Source: Burkholderia sp. Ac-20365 (GTDB lineage: Bacteria; Pseudomonadota; Gammaproteobacteria; Burkholderiales; Burkholderiaceae). From it: DNA of 64,000 nt. The notes below the pieces were generated by a model. It saw only the letters and a list, made by a program, of their open reading frames with translations, did no database searches and was not told the origin of the DNA. The stretch covers positions 124,001 to 188,000 of the forward strand of contig NZ_JAAGPI010000003.1 in the NCBI RefSeq assembly GCF_017104715.1, written 5' to 3'. Below, one piece after another: positions 19,028 to 27,419 of the stretch (the stretch's first letter is position 1; each line of letters starts with the position of its first letter). The translations under genes and the position numbers were made by a program.

Positions 19028-19924
19028 ATGAATGACAAGCTATCGGTGTTGCGGCTGTTCACCCGCGTCGCCCGTACATCGAGCTTCACGCGAGCCGGGC
19101 GCGAGCTTGGCGTGAGCCAGCCATCAGTGTCGAGACAGATTTCGGAACTCGAGGCCGACGTCGGCACGCCGCTTTTTGTCAGAAGCACTCGCGCAGTGAG
19201 GCTGACGGAGGCGGGCGTCGACTATCTGATGCGCGTCGAAGCCATTCTCGAAGCGCTCGAAGAGGCCGATCACGTTGCGCGCGGGAGCGCCGATCTGCGC
19301 GGTCATCTCCGGGTGGCGCTGTCCGCAAGCTTCGGGATTCGCGAGGTGATTCCACGCATCGGACGATTCATGGACTCGCATCCCGCGTTGCATGTCGAAC
19401 TGCTGATGTCGGACGATCGGCAAGACCTGATCGCGGAGGGTGTCGACGTGGCGATCCGGTTCGGCGCCTTGCCGGATTCGAGCGCCCGATCGAGATTGCT
19501 CGGACGTTCTCCGCGCATGCTCGTTGCCGCGCCGGACTATCTGGCGCGCGCCGGACATCCCGTCGCCCCCTCCGATCTGAGCCAGCATGCGTTTGTGATT
19601 GGGCCGTCCAGTGCAGCGTCGTTGGGATGGAGGCTGAGGAAGGATGGACGCGAAGCATCGTTTCGCGCCGAAGGGCGCCTCATGACCTCCGTGAACGAGG
19701 GCGCGACGGCGGCCGCCGTGGCCGGACTCGGTATATTGGCAGTTGGCTTGTGGGGATGCCGGAACGAAATCGAAGACGGACGCCTCGTACGGGTTCTGGA
19801 CGACTGGACGCTCGAACCCGTCGAGATTCATGCGATGTTTCCACCAGGCAAAGCTTTACGGCCAGCTGCCCGCGCGCTTGCGGACTATCTCGCCGAAGAG
19901 CTGAGGTCTATATCTGCGGCGTGA
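19028..19924 (+). CDS. LysR-family transcriptional regulator
   Basis: A 298-residue LysR protein with the helix-turn-helix at residues 1-62 (FTRVARTSSFTRAGRELGVS) and a full effector domain (AIRFGALPDSSARSRLLG; VAGLGILAVGLWG). Divergent from the peroxiredoxin-like gene, which it probably regulates. A short hairpin after the stop may end the transcript. Confidence 0.92.
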   Translation: MNDKLSVLRLFTRVARTSSFTRAGRELGVSQPSVSRQISELEADVGTPLFVRSTRAVRLTEAGVDYLMRVEAILEALEEADHVARGSADLRGHLRVALSASFGIREVIPRIGRFMDSHPALHVELLMSDDRQDLIAEGVDVAIRFGALPDSSARSRLLGRSPRMLVAAPDYLARAGHPVAPSDLSQHAFVIGPSSAASLGWRLRKDGREASFRAEGRLMTSVNEGATAAAVAGLGILAVGLWGCRNEIEDGRLVRVLDDWTLEPVEIHAMFPPGKALRPAARALADYLAEELRSISAA

Positions 19925-20019
19925 CGTAAGTCCGTCGATGTGAGTCGACGACCGCATCCTCACTGCATGAGCGAAAAGGACTGCGTAGGTCTTTCCGTCG
20001 CGAGTATCTGGTCCGTTGG

Positions 20020-20041
20020 AGGACTGGAGGTCCAGTCCTTT
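20020..20041 (+). terminator. weak candidate terminator hairpin
   Basis: An 8-bp perfect stem (20020-20027 with 20032-20039, loop AGGT) followed by only two or three T residues. It lies between the convergent LysR gene (ends 19924) and MFS gene (ends 20103), where a terminator is expected, but the short T-run leaves doubt. Confidence 0.35.
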
Positions 20042-20102
20042 CCCGGCAGCGGCCATTCGCCTGATTTGTCACATGGATAGACGACCGTTCGTCGCGAGAG
20101 CC

Positions 20103-21407
20103 TTACTGCCGCGCCGCGACTTGCACGCGCTCGCCTGCGCTGCTTCGGGCCGAAGCGATCGACATACCCAGACCGAGCAGCGTCAGGCAGACGACGGGCA
20201 CCAGCATCGGCGCGCTCGCGTTACCTGCGACCTTGCCGATATAAGGCATCAGGTTCTGCGCGAAGAAACCACCAAGATTGCCGATCGAATTGATCGCCGC
20301 GATGCTCGCTGCAGCGCGGGCGCCTGTGAAGTATCGCGGGGGCAGCGACCAGAAGCAGGGGTAGAGCAGCGGAATGCAAGCCCCGCCCAACACGAGCGCG
20401 GCAAATTGCAGCGGCAGACCCGGCAGCACGAGACTGAGCGCGAAGCCGATCACGCCGACGCCTGCCACCATCGCCATTGCCTTGAGTACTACGCCCTCAC
20501 GCTTGAGCTTCGCGGGTAACCACAGCAGAAGCAGCGCGGAGAGCATCCACGGAATCATGTTGAGCAGGCCGTTGAGCGACGAATGCGAGACGCCGCCGCT
20601 TTTCAGCAACGTCGGCAGCCAGTACGTCACGCCGTAGAGCGAGGTGGACATGAGCATGTAGCCGCATGCGAACATCAGCACGCGTCTGTCGATGAACGCT
20701 CGCCACGGATGCCCGGCGACCGCTTGCGCCGGCGCTTCGCGCCGCAGCGCCGCGGTCAGCAGGGTTTTCTCGTCGTTCGACAGGAACGGCGCACGTTCGA
20801 CGGACTCAGGCAGAAAGCGCAACGCAACGAGTGCGACGAGGACGGCAGGCATACCCGTTGCCACGAACACCCATTGCCATCCGGCGAGCCCCAGATTGCC
20901 ATCCAGCGACAACAGCAAGCCACCCGCGAGCGAGCCGAGCATGTTGGCGAGCGCACTGCCTAGCGTGAAGAAGCCGAGCATGCGCGTGCGATGGCTCTGC
21001 GGAAACCACAGCGTCAGATAAAAGATCACGCCCGGATAGAAGCCAGCTTCGGCGACACCCAGTGCGAACCGGAACACATAGAACAGTCCCGTCGAATGTG
21101 TGAATGCCATCGCCACGGTGATGACGCCCCAAGTCGCCATGATGCGGGCGAGCCACAGGCGCGCGCCGAATCGATGCAGCGCCAGCGTGCTCGGCACCTC
21201 GAACAGCAGGTAGCCGATAAAGAACAGCGACGCGCCGAGACCATATGACGCTTCCGACATTCCCAGTGCATGCACCATCTGCAGCTTGGCAAAGCCGACG
21301 TTCTGCCGGTCGATAAAGGCGATCAGAAACATTACGACCAAAAGCGGCATGAGCCGCCAGGCGACCTTCTTCACGGTGGCCTGCTCGGCAATCAGGGTTT
21401 CGTTCAC
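20103..21407 (-). CDS. MFS transporter, ACS (anion:cation symporter) family
   Basis: A 434-residue 12-TM carrier. RLMPLLVVMFLIAFIDRQNVGFAK at TM1 and the following [21 protein letters not shown] segment are typical of the ACS family that takes up organic acids such as tartrate, phthalate or glucarate. I choose the GTG at 21407 because a GGAGA box lies just upstream; an ATG at 21431 has no ribosome site and lies within a palindrome that looks like an operator. Divergent from the GntR regulator at 21574. Confidence 0.88.
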   Translation of the reverse strand: MNETLIAEQATVKKVAWRLMPLLVVMFLIAFIDRQNVGFAKLQMVHALGMSEASYGLGASLFFIGYLLFEVPSTLALHRFGARLWLARIMATWGVITVAMAFTHSTGLFYVFRFALGVAEAGFYPGVIFYLTLWFPQSHRTRMLGFFTLGSALANMLGSLAGGLLLSLDGNLGLAGWQWVFVATGMPAVLVALVALRFLPESVERAPFLSNDEKTLLTAALRREAPAQAVAGHPWRAFIDRRVLMFACGYMLMSTSLYGVTYWLPTLLKSGGVSHSSLNGLLNMIPWMLSALLLLWLPAKLKREGVVLKAMAMVAGVGVIGFALSLVLPGLPLQFAALVLGGACIPLLYPCFWSLPPRYFTGARAAASIAAINSIGNLGGFFAQNLMPYIGKVAGNASAPMLVPVVCLTLLGLGMSIASARSSAGERVQVAARQ

Positions 21408-21428
21408 AATCAATCTCCAATCAAAATT

Positions 21429-21438
21429 CATATATATG
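21429..21438. promoter_or_regulatory. candidate GntR operator, copy 1
   Basis: Perfect 10-bp palindrome CATATATATG, 22 bases upstream of the GTG start of the MFS gene. The same palindrome recurs at 21545 beside the GntR gene. Binding by the adjacent GntR protein is inference. Confidence 0.5.
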
Positions 21439-21544
21439 TTTAGTTGGCTGAGCGCTTTCAACAATGGGTAGAAACCCGTTATCCGCTGTAATACGGCCTA
21501 TACGCGGGTTAATACTGATCCACCCATGACGTCGATCGTGAAAT

Positions 21545-21554
21545 CATATATATG
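21545..21554. promoter_or_regulatory. candidate GntR operator, copy 2
   Basis: Second copy of CATATATATG, starting 116 bp from the first and just upstream of the GntR start codon. With its flanks it forms a longer imperfect palindrome (ATCATATATATGAAT). Its position overlapping the leader of the regulator gene fits autorepression. Confidence 0.5.
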
Positions 21555-21573
21555 AATATGGAGGAGATTCCCG

Positions 21574-22296
21574 ATGCCAGCCGATGACCGCTTGCCCCGT
21601 TACCAGCGTTTGCGCGACGAAATGGTTGCCCTGATCGCGGCCCGTCATTGGCGGCCGGGTGAAGCGATCCCTACCGAGCAGGCGCTGGCCAGCAGCTACG
21701 ACGTAGCCGTCGGGACGGTTCGCAAAGCCGTCGATTTGCTTGTCGCGGAGGGCTTGCTGGAGCGCTTCCAGGGCCGAGGGACCTTCGTGCGCCGTGCGAG
21801 CTTCGACAGTTCGCTGTTTCGTTTCTTCCGCTTTCAGACGCGGCAAGGCGAACGGCGCGTTCCGGAGAGCCGCATCTTGCGGCGCGAGGTTGTGGACGCA
21901 CCGTCGGCAGTCGCAGCGATCCTGCAGATTTCGAGCAGCGCGCGCGTGATCCAGATGTCGCGCCTGCGGCTGATCGACGGCGTGCCCATGCTCGCCGAAG
22001 AAATCTGGCTGCCCTACGTACGTTTTGCCGCATTTGCGCAGATGGACCTGAATGAAGTCGGTGACCTGCTGTACCCGGTGTACGAGGCGCAGTGCAATCA
22101 GGTCGTGGCGTCCGCCACAGAAACACTGACCGTCGAAGCGATTGGCCCGTTGCATGCGCGGTTGTTACACATCGAGCCGGGTACGCCCGCTGTTGTCATC
22201 GAGCGTCTTGCGTACGGATACGACAGACAGCCGCTCGAATGGCGCCGCTCACGCGGGCCCGCCAGCGAATTCATCTATCAGGCCGAGATTCGCTAG
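21574..22296 (+). CDS. GntR-family regulator, HutC subfamily (UTRA domain)
   Basis: A 240-residue regulator. Residues 1-75 are the GntR winged helix (YQRLRDEMVALIAARHWRPGEAIPTEQ, then VAVGTVRKAVDLLVAEGLLERFQGRGTFV, quoted in part); residues about 95-235 are a UTRA effector domain (VIQMSRLRLIDGVPMLAEEIWLP). The start has a GGAGGAG box. Divergent from the ACS transporter and followed by an MFS carrier and an amidohydrolase, it probably controls uptake and hydrolysis of one compound. Palindromes on both sides of the promoter are candidate sites. Confidence 0.92.
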   Translation: MPADDRLPRYQRLRDEMVALIAARHWRPGEAIPTEQALASSYDVAVGTVRKAVDLLVAEGLLERFQGRGTFVRRASFDSSLFRFFRFQTRQGERRVPESRILRREVVDAPSAVAAILQISSSARVIQMSRLRLIDGVPMLAEEIWLPYVRFAAFAQMDLNEVGDLLYPVYEAQCNQVVASATETLTVEAIGPLHARLLHIEPGTPAVVIERLAYGYDRQPLEWRRSRGPASEFIYQAEIR

Positions 22297-22357
22297 CGAT
22301 CGCACGCCTTGACACACACGTTGTTCCCACGCAGGAACGACGACCCAGGAGACAGCG

Positions 22358-23653
22358 ATGTTCAAATGGTTCAACGAGATATCAGGCAATGAGCGCCGGA
22401 CATTCTGGGCGTGCTTCGGCGGATGGGCACTCGATTCGCTTGATGTGCAGATGTTCAGCCTCGTGATTCCGGCGATCATCGCCGAATGGTCGATCAGCCG
22501 CACGCAGGCGGGGCTCGTCAGCGGCGTCACGCTGGTGGCGTCGGCGCTGGGTGGCTGGATCGCGGGCATGATGTCGGACCGGCTGGGACGCGTGAGGACG
22601 CTGCAATGGACCGTCGCGTTTTTTTCAGTGTTCACGTTCCTGTGCGCGTTCGCGCAGAACTATCCGCAGTTTCTCGTGCTGAAGACGCTGCAGGGGTTTG
22701 GCTTCGGCGGAGAATGGGCGGCAGGCGCCGTGCTGATGGCCGAGACGATCCGCAACGAGCATCGCGGCAAGGCAATGGGTAGCGTGCAGAGCGCATGGGC
22801 CGTCGGCTGGGGTGCCGCAGTGCTTCTCTATGCGTTGATGTTCTCGCTGCTGCCGGGGGACACCGCGTGGCGCGTGATGTTCGGGGTGGGCCTCGTTCCC
22901 GCACTGCTGATTCTGTACGTTCGGCGCGGGGTGCAGGAGCCCGCCGCGCCGGCGCACGCGATGCGCAATGCGCGGGGGCGTCAGCAAGAGCGAACGCCTG
23001 GTCTTGTCGCCGGCATCTTTTCTCCGCAAGTGCTGCGCATGACGCTGCTCGGCGCACTGCTCGGCGTTGGCGCACATGGTGGCTACTACGCGCTGATGAC
23101 CTGGCTGCCAACGTTTCTGAAGAGCGAGCGCCACCTGTCGGTGTTAAGTACGGGCGGCTATCTCGCCGTTGTGATCGTCGCATTCTTTTGCGGGTGCCTC
23201 GTGAGTGCGCAACTGCTGGATCGCATCGGGCGCCGCAAGACCATTCTCACGTTCGCAATCTGCTGCGTGATAACGGTGACTGCCTATCTGTTTCTTCCGC
23301 TCGGCAATATCGCGATGCTGTTCTTCGGATTTCCACTCGGTTTTTTTGCAGCGGGTATTCCTGCAAGCATGGGCGCGCTGTTCAACGAGTTGTATCCGCG
23401 TGGAATGCGCGGCACAGGCGTGGGGTTTTGCTACAACTTCGGGCGCGTCGTATCTGCGGGATTTCCGGTGCTCGTCGGGCATATGTCCGCAAACATGTCG
23501 CTCGGGACGGCGATCGGCATCGATGCGGGACTCGCCTACGCAATTGTCGTGCTGTCCGTACTGATGCTGCCGGAGACACGTGGCCGCGCACTGGGCGAAG
23601 CTACGCTCGATCCGGAACACACAGGCGCGCTGTCTCACGCGCCAAGGCATTGA
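22358..23653 (+). CDS. MFS transporter, aromatic acid or sugar-acid type
   Basis: A 431-residue carrier with 12 predicted membrane segments. ALDSLDVQMFSLVIPAI at TM1 carries the conserved aspartate of the aromatic acid:H+ symporter and metabolite:H+ symporter families; MSDRLGRVRTL is motif A and GFGFGGEWAAGAVLMAE the TM4 motif. An AGGAGA box precedes ATG 22358, 61 bp after the GntR gene, so it is probably in the same transcript. The substrate should match the amidohydrolase encoded next. Confidence 0.88.
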   Translation: MFKWFNEISGNERRTFWACFGGWALDSLDVQMFSLVIPAIIAEWSISRTQAGLVSGVTLVASALGGWIAGMMSDRLGRVRTLQWTVAFFSVFTFLCAFAQNYPQFLVLKTLQGFGFGGEWAAGAVLMAETIRNEHRGKAMGSVQSAWAVGWGAAVLLYALMFSLLPGDTAWRVMFGVGLVPALLILYVRRGVQEPAAPAHAMRNARGRQQERTPGLVAGIFSPQVLRMTLLGALLGVGAHGGYYALMTWLPTFLKSERHLSVLSTGGYLAVVIVAFFCGCLVSAQLLDRIGRRKTILTFAICCVITVTAYLFLPLGNIAMLFFGFPLGFFAAGIPASMGALFNELYPRGMRGTGVGFCYNFGRVVSAGFPVLVGHMSANMSLGTAIGIDAGLAYAIVVLSVLMLPETRGRALGEATLDPEHTGALSHAPRH

Positions 23654-23708
23654 TGCGCGGCGCGCTCGCCCGCAATCGCGCAAGACTGGTGATGAAGGAA
23701 TAGCCGTG

Positions 23709-24581
23709 ATGGAGAAACCGGAGATAGACGCGAGCCACCGGCAGGTGGCACATCGTCCTGCCCACATTGCGTCTGTCGATACGCATGCTCATGTGTTCGA
23801 GCGCGGTCTGCCGCTCGCCCGGCAGCGCCGCTATGCACCCGACTACGACGCCACACTCGATGCATACCTTGCCCAACTGGATGCACACGGCGTATCGCAC
23901 GGCGTGCTCGTGCAGCCCAGCTTTCTTGGCACCGATTGCAGCTATATGCTCGATGCGTTGCGCCGCGCGCCGGAACGGCTACGCGGTGTCGCGGTGATCG
24001 AGCGAGATTGTCAGGTCGATACGCTACTGAAGATGGCGCAAGCAGGTGTTGCAGGGATTCGGCTGAACCTGATTGGGCATGCCGATCTGCCGCTCGACAG
24101 GTGGGTGAGCGCGCAAACGCTCGCCCACGTTTGCGACCTGAAATGGCACGTCGAAGTGCATGCGGAAGCTGCGCGGTTGCAAGGCATCGTCGAGCCGCTT
24201 CTGGAAGCTGGCGTGCATGTCGTCGTCGATCATTTCGGCAGACCCGATCCCGATCGCGGTGTACGTGACGCGGGCTTTCGCCGTCTTCTGGAACTGGCCG
24301 ACACGCAGCGTGTGTGGGTGAAGATCTCGGCGGCATACCGGAACCGGCGGCAGCTTCGCGCGATCGACGATGATGTGCACGACGTATTTCATCTTCTGAA
24401 AGAGGCCTTTGGCGTGCATCGCCTGATGTGGGGCAGCGACTGGCCGCATACACAGTTTGAAGCGGAGGAGGATTTTGTTCAGGCGCTCGCGCTTCTGGAC
24501 GCGCTGCTTCCGGTTGAGGAAGAGCGCAGGGCGGTACTGGTCGACACGCCCGCAAGACTTTACAAGTTCGACGTTGCGTGA
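23709..24581 (+). CDS. amidohydrolase 2 family metal-dependent hydrolase
   Basis: A 290-residue TIM-barrel hydrolase. The metal ligands and catalytic residues expected for the family are visible: DTHAHVF after strand 1, HVEVHAE, VVDHFGRPD and GSDWPHT near the C-terminus, where the aspartate is the usual general base. The pattern is that of 2-pyrone-4,6-dicarboxylate or lactone hydrolases (LigI-like). ATG 23709 follows AAGGAA. It lies 55 bp after the MFS carrier in one apparent operon. Substrate not determined. Confidence 0.87.
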   Translation: MEKPEIDASHRQVAHRPAHIASVDTHAHVFERGLPLARQRRYAPDYDATLDAYLAQLDAHGVSHGVLVQPSFLGTDCSYMLDALRRAPERLRGVAVIERDCQVDTLLKMAQAGVAGIRLNLIGHADLPLDRWVSAQTLAHVCDLKWHVEVHAEAARLQGIVEPLLEAGVHVVVDHFGRPDPDRGVRDAGFRRLLELADTQRVWVKISAAYRNRRQLRAIDDDVHDVFHLLKEAFGVHRLMWGSDWPHTQFEAEEDFVQALALLDALLPVEEERRAVLVDTPARLYKFDVA

Positions 24582-24772
24582 CTCACATCGCGTGTCGCAA
24601 GGGCAACGTGAGTGCGTGCGCGTGGTGCTCGATCACTTCTGGCCGAGCCGCCTGACCGGGGCACAATTGTCGACGGTCGGCTGTCCATCGGGACGAGAGA
24701 CAGGAACGATATGTTTGAAAGTGTCTTTGGTCATGATGGATATCCGGCGCGCCAGCACGCCGGCCCGTGTTT

Positions 24773-25366
24773 CTATTGCAACACCGCAGCGCAAAGCTTC
24801 GCCAGCCGATCGTCGAGTGAGCGGCCTTGAACGTCGATCTGGGCGCTGTGGAACTGACTGAGTTGGGTCGACGGCTTGTCGTACTCGATAGTCGTGCCAC
24901 CCTGTGCATTCTCATACACCATGATGCGCAATGGTGCGTACAGTCCCGCCGCCATGTTGACGCTGGTCATTTCAGTCGCCGTAAGAATGTTGCCGGTGAA
25001 ATACTCGGTGCCGTTTTTGCGCTGTCCTTTCAGCATGAGCCAGTCGCCATGCAGCCCAATGTAGTGAATCACCAGCCCGTCATTGCCAGCGGCTTTTTGA
25101 AGGGCGGTACGCAGTTCGTCGACCTTGTCCTGCTTCAGCAGCGCACGGATATGATCGTCGAGCCGGCCGAGACGGCTCTCCAGATCCTGTTTGACGAGTG
25201 CATAAGGTTTGCTGGACGAGACGGTCACATGATCGATAATCGTCTTTGTTTCCGATACCTCGACAGTCGCCGCCATCGCGGACGCACACAACCCGCTCAT
25301 GGTAATCGCGGCAATCGCGGCTGTGGACAACGTACGTCGTAAAACGGTAGTACATAAGCGAATCAC
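24773..25366 (-). CDS. secreted DUF302 domain protein
   Basis: A 197-residue exported protein. The GTG at 25366 follows AAGGAG and gives a signal peptide (LSTAAIAAITMSGLCASAMA); no ATG offers both. The mature protein begins with TKTIIDHVTVSSSKPYALVKQDLE and holds a DUF302 fold (MVYENAQGGTTIEYDKPS near residue 155). Function unknown in the family. It is the last gene, 46 bp after the ActP-like permease, of a six-gene minus-strand operon. Confidence 0.82.
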   Translation of the reverse strand: MIRLCTTVLRRTLSTAAIAAITMSGLCASAMAATVEVSETKTIIDHVTVSSSKPYALVKQDLESRLGRLDDHIRALLKQDKVDELRTALQKAAGNDGLVIHYIGLHGDWLMLKGQRKNGTEYFTGNILTATEMTSVNMAAGLYAPLRIMVYENAQGGTTIEYDKPSTQLSQFHSAQIDVQGRSLDDRLAKLCAAVLQ

Positions 25367-25412
25367 TGGGTGTCTCCTTGGTGGACAGGTAGTTGGATTG
25401 AACTCTCTCGCG

Positions 25413-26999
25413 TCAGTGTTTCGACGCGGCTTCGGCGCCAAGACCGCTTAGCATTCGAAGTTGCTGCGTATCGAAGGAGCCGTCGCCGGCGTTCTGACGT
25501 GTCGTGACCGATCCGATCCAGCCCGCTATAAAGCCTGCGGGAATGCTGAACAGACCGGGATTCGAGAGCCAGAACGGCGGGGTGGAGTCCTTGAAGATGA
25601 TGCCTTTCGCTCCGATGACGGCCGGTCCCAGCAGCACGAGGCCGATCGACGAAAGCGTGCCGACAAGTACCGCGGCGACGGCGCCTCGATCCGTAAAACG
25701 CCGCCAGTACATCGAGTAGAGAACCACGGGCAGATTCGCGCTAGCCGCGATGGCAAATGCGAGGCCTACGAGAAACGCCACATTGAAGGTCTTCACGAGC
25801 AGCGCAAGTCCCATGGCGGCGATACCGAACACTATCGTGGCAATCTTCGCGATCACGACCTGCCGGCGCTCCTTGTCACGCGACGCCGAGAATAGATGGC
25901 CGAAGATGTCGTGAGAGATGGTCGAGGCCGAGGAAATCATGATCCCCGAGACGACGGCCAGAATGGTTGCGAATGCAATTGCCGAAACGCACGCGAGCAG
26001 AAGTTCGCCGCCCACAGAACCCGCGCCACCGCCGAGTGTCGTGGCAAGCAACGTGATGGCGCTGTTTCCGGAACTGTGCGTCGCGAGAATCGCCGCCGGT
26101 CCCACGATCGCGGTAGCGGAAAAGCCGAGCACGATCATCATGACGGCAAAGGACGTCATCACGATCAGGCCGATTTTCGCTGACTTTCTAGCAGCGATGG
26201 CGGACGGCACCGTGTAGAACCGGGTCATGACGTGCGGCAGGCCCGCTGTGCCCAACGCCAGAGCGAGTGTGAGTGACAGCGTATCCAGCGGGTCCTTGAA
26301 GTAGCCGCCGGGCACGAAGTACTGCGCTGGATGCAGCGATGACAGGCGTGCCCTGGTGAATAGCGCGCCCACGTCGAAGGAAAAATGCGCGAGAGCAAGC
26401 AGCACGAGCACCGCCCCGGCAGTCCAGACGAGGACAGCCTTGACGATCTGCACGTAAGTCGCAGCCACCATTCCGCCGAACAGCACGTACGCGATCATGA
26501 GTACGCCGATCAGCACGATTGCGGCGTTGGCGCCGATCGGCAGTAGCAGACTGGCCAGCGCGCCGGCGCCGACGAGTTGCGCGAGCAGATACGCTAACGA
26601 AATGATCAACGAAGAGCCCGATGTCGCCGCTCGTACGCCACGGCTGCGCAAGCGGAGTGCGACCACATCGGAGAGCGTGTATTTGCCGCAGTTTCTGACG
26701 GGCTCCGCGACGATCAGCATGATCATGATCCATCCGGCGATAAAACCGACCTGATACACGATGCCGTCGAATCCGAACAGGGAAACGAGTCCCGTCACAC
26801 CCAGAAACGATCCGGCGGACATGAAGTCTCCCGCCAGCGCGAGGCCGTTCTGGGTCGGCGACAGATTGCGTCCGGCCACGAAAAATCCAGAGGTTCCGCG
26901 CGATCGGCGCGTGCTCCAGCCGGTCAGAAGAAGGCTGAGTCCGATAAACCCCACGAAGGCGATGATTCTGAGTCCGCCATGACTGATCAGGTTATTCAT
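25413..26999 (-). CDS. sodium:solute symporter, ActP-like monocarboxylate permease
   Basis: A 528-residue carrier with about 13 membrane segments. FFVAGRNLSPTQNGLALAGDFMSAGSFLG near the N-terminus (quoted in part: RNLSPTQNGLALAGDFMSA) is the hallmark of acetate permease ActP and relatives; the TM regions continue through GIMISSASTISHDIF. The preceding DUF485 gene overlaps its start by 8 bases, the usual YjcH-ActP pair. In this operon it probably imports the organic acid degraded by the CoA and fumarylacetoacetase enzymes, or recovers acetate or acetoacetate (inference). Confidence 0.92.
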   Translation of the reverse strand: MNNLISHGGLRIIAFVGFIGLSLLLTGWSTRRSRGTSGFFVAGRNLSPTQNGLALAGDFMSAGSFLGVTGLVSLFGFDGIVYQVGFIAGWIMIMLIVAEPVRNCGKYTLSDVVALRLRSRGVRAATSGSSLIISLAYLLAQLVGAGALASLLLPIGANAAIVLIGVLMIAYVLFGGMVAATYVQIVKAVLVWTAGAVLVLLALAHFSFDVGALFTRARLSSLHPAQYFVPGGYFKDPLDTLSLTLALALGTAGLPHVMTRFYTVPSAIAARKSAKIGLIVMTSFAVMMIVLGFSATAIVGPAAILATHSSGNSAITLLATTLGGGAGSVGGELLLACVSAIAFATILAVVSGIMISSASTISHDIFGHLFSASRDKERRQVVIAKIATIVFGIAAMGLALLVKTFNVAFLVGLAFAIAASANLPVVLYSMYWRRFTDRGAVAAVLVGTLSSIGLVLLGPAVIGAKGIIFKDSTPPFWLSNPGLFSIPAGFIAGWIGSVTTRQNAGDGSFDTQQLRMLSGLGAEAASKH

Positions 27000-27366
27000 G
27001 TCGATCACCGTCCGGTTGTGCAGACGCGCTGCGAAGCAGTTCGGCCGCTTTCGGGTCGTAGGCTCGCTCGGCCCATGCGCAGTAGCCCCAGAAGGTCGCG
27101 ATCGTGAGCGCGAACTGGACGACTACCGCAAGCAGTCCGAGGTTGAGTTCGCCGTAGACGGATACGGACATCGCGCCGGGAAACTCCAGCACCGCGATCA
27201 ACAGGCCGAAGTAGAGTCCCAGCGAGATATAGAGCAGCGACCATACGAAGTGGTTGCGAAACTTTGCGAGCGCTTGCGTCTTCTCGACGAGTGACGTGCC
27301 GGATGATCTGGCTTTCGTCATGTTTTGCCGCTCGAATTCGGCGTTGATCGATTCCATCGATTGCAT
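26992..27366 (-). CDS. DUF485 membrane protein (YjcH-like)
   Basis: A 124-residue protein with two membrane segments (WSLLYISLGLYFGLLIAVLEF; VVVQFALTIATFWGYCAWAERAYDP, quoted in part). The family accompanies ActP-type symporters, and here its stop lies inside the start of that gene (ATGAATAA overlap). Probably a partner subunit of the symporter. First ATG 27366 used; a second at 27357 is possible. Confidence 0.88.
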   Translation of the reverse strand: MQSMESINAEFERQNMTKARSSGTSLVEKTQALAKFRNHFVWSLLYISLGLYFGLLIAVLEFPGAMSVSVYGELNLGLLAVVVQFALTIATFWGYCAWAERAYDPKAAELLRSASAQPDGDRHE

Positions 27367-27419
27367 ATCGGGTCTCCTCCGTTATGGTCTTTCGTGACAG
27401 ACATCTGTCGCAGTCGTCG

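Noticed and set aside
24612..24830. Possible small genes between the amidohydrolase and DUF302 genes
   Set aside because: Frames lack starts with ribosome sites and the region is only 190 bp between two converging genes.
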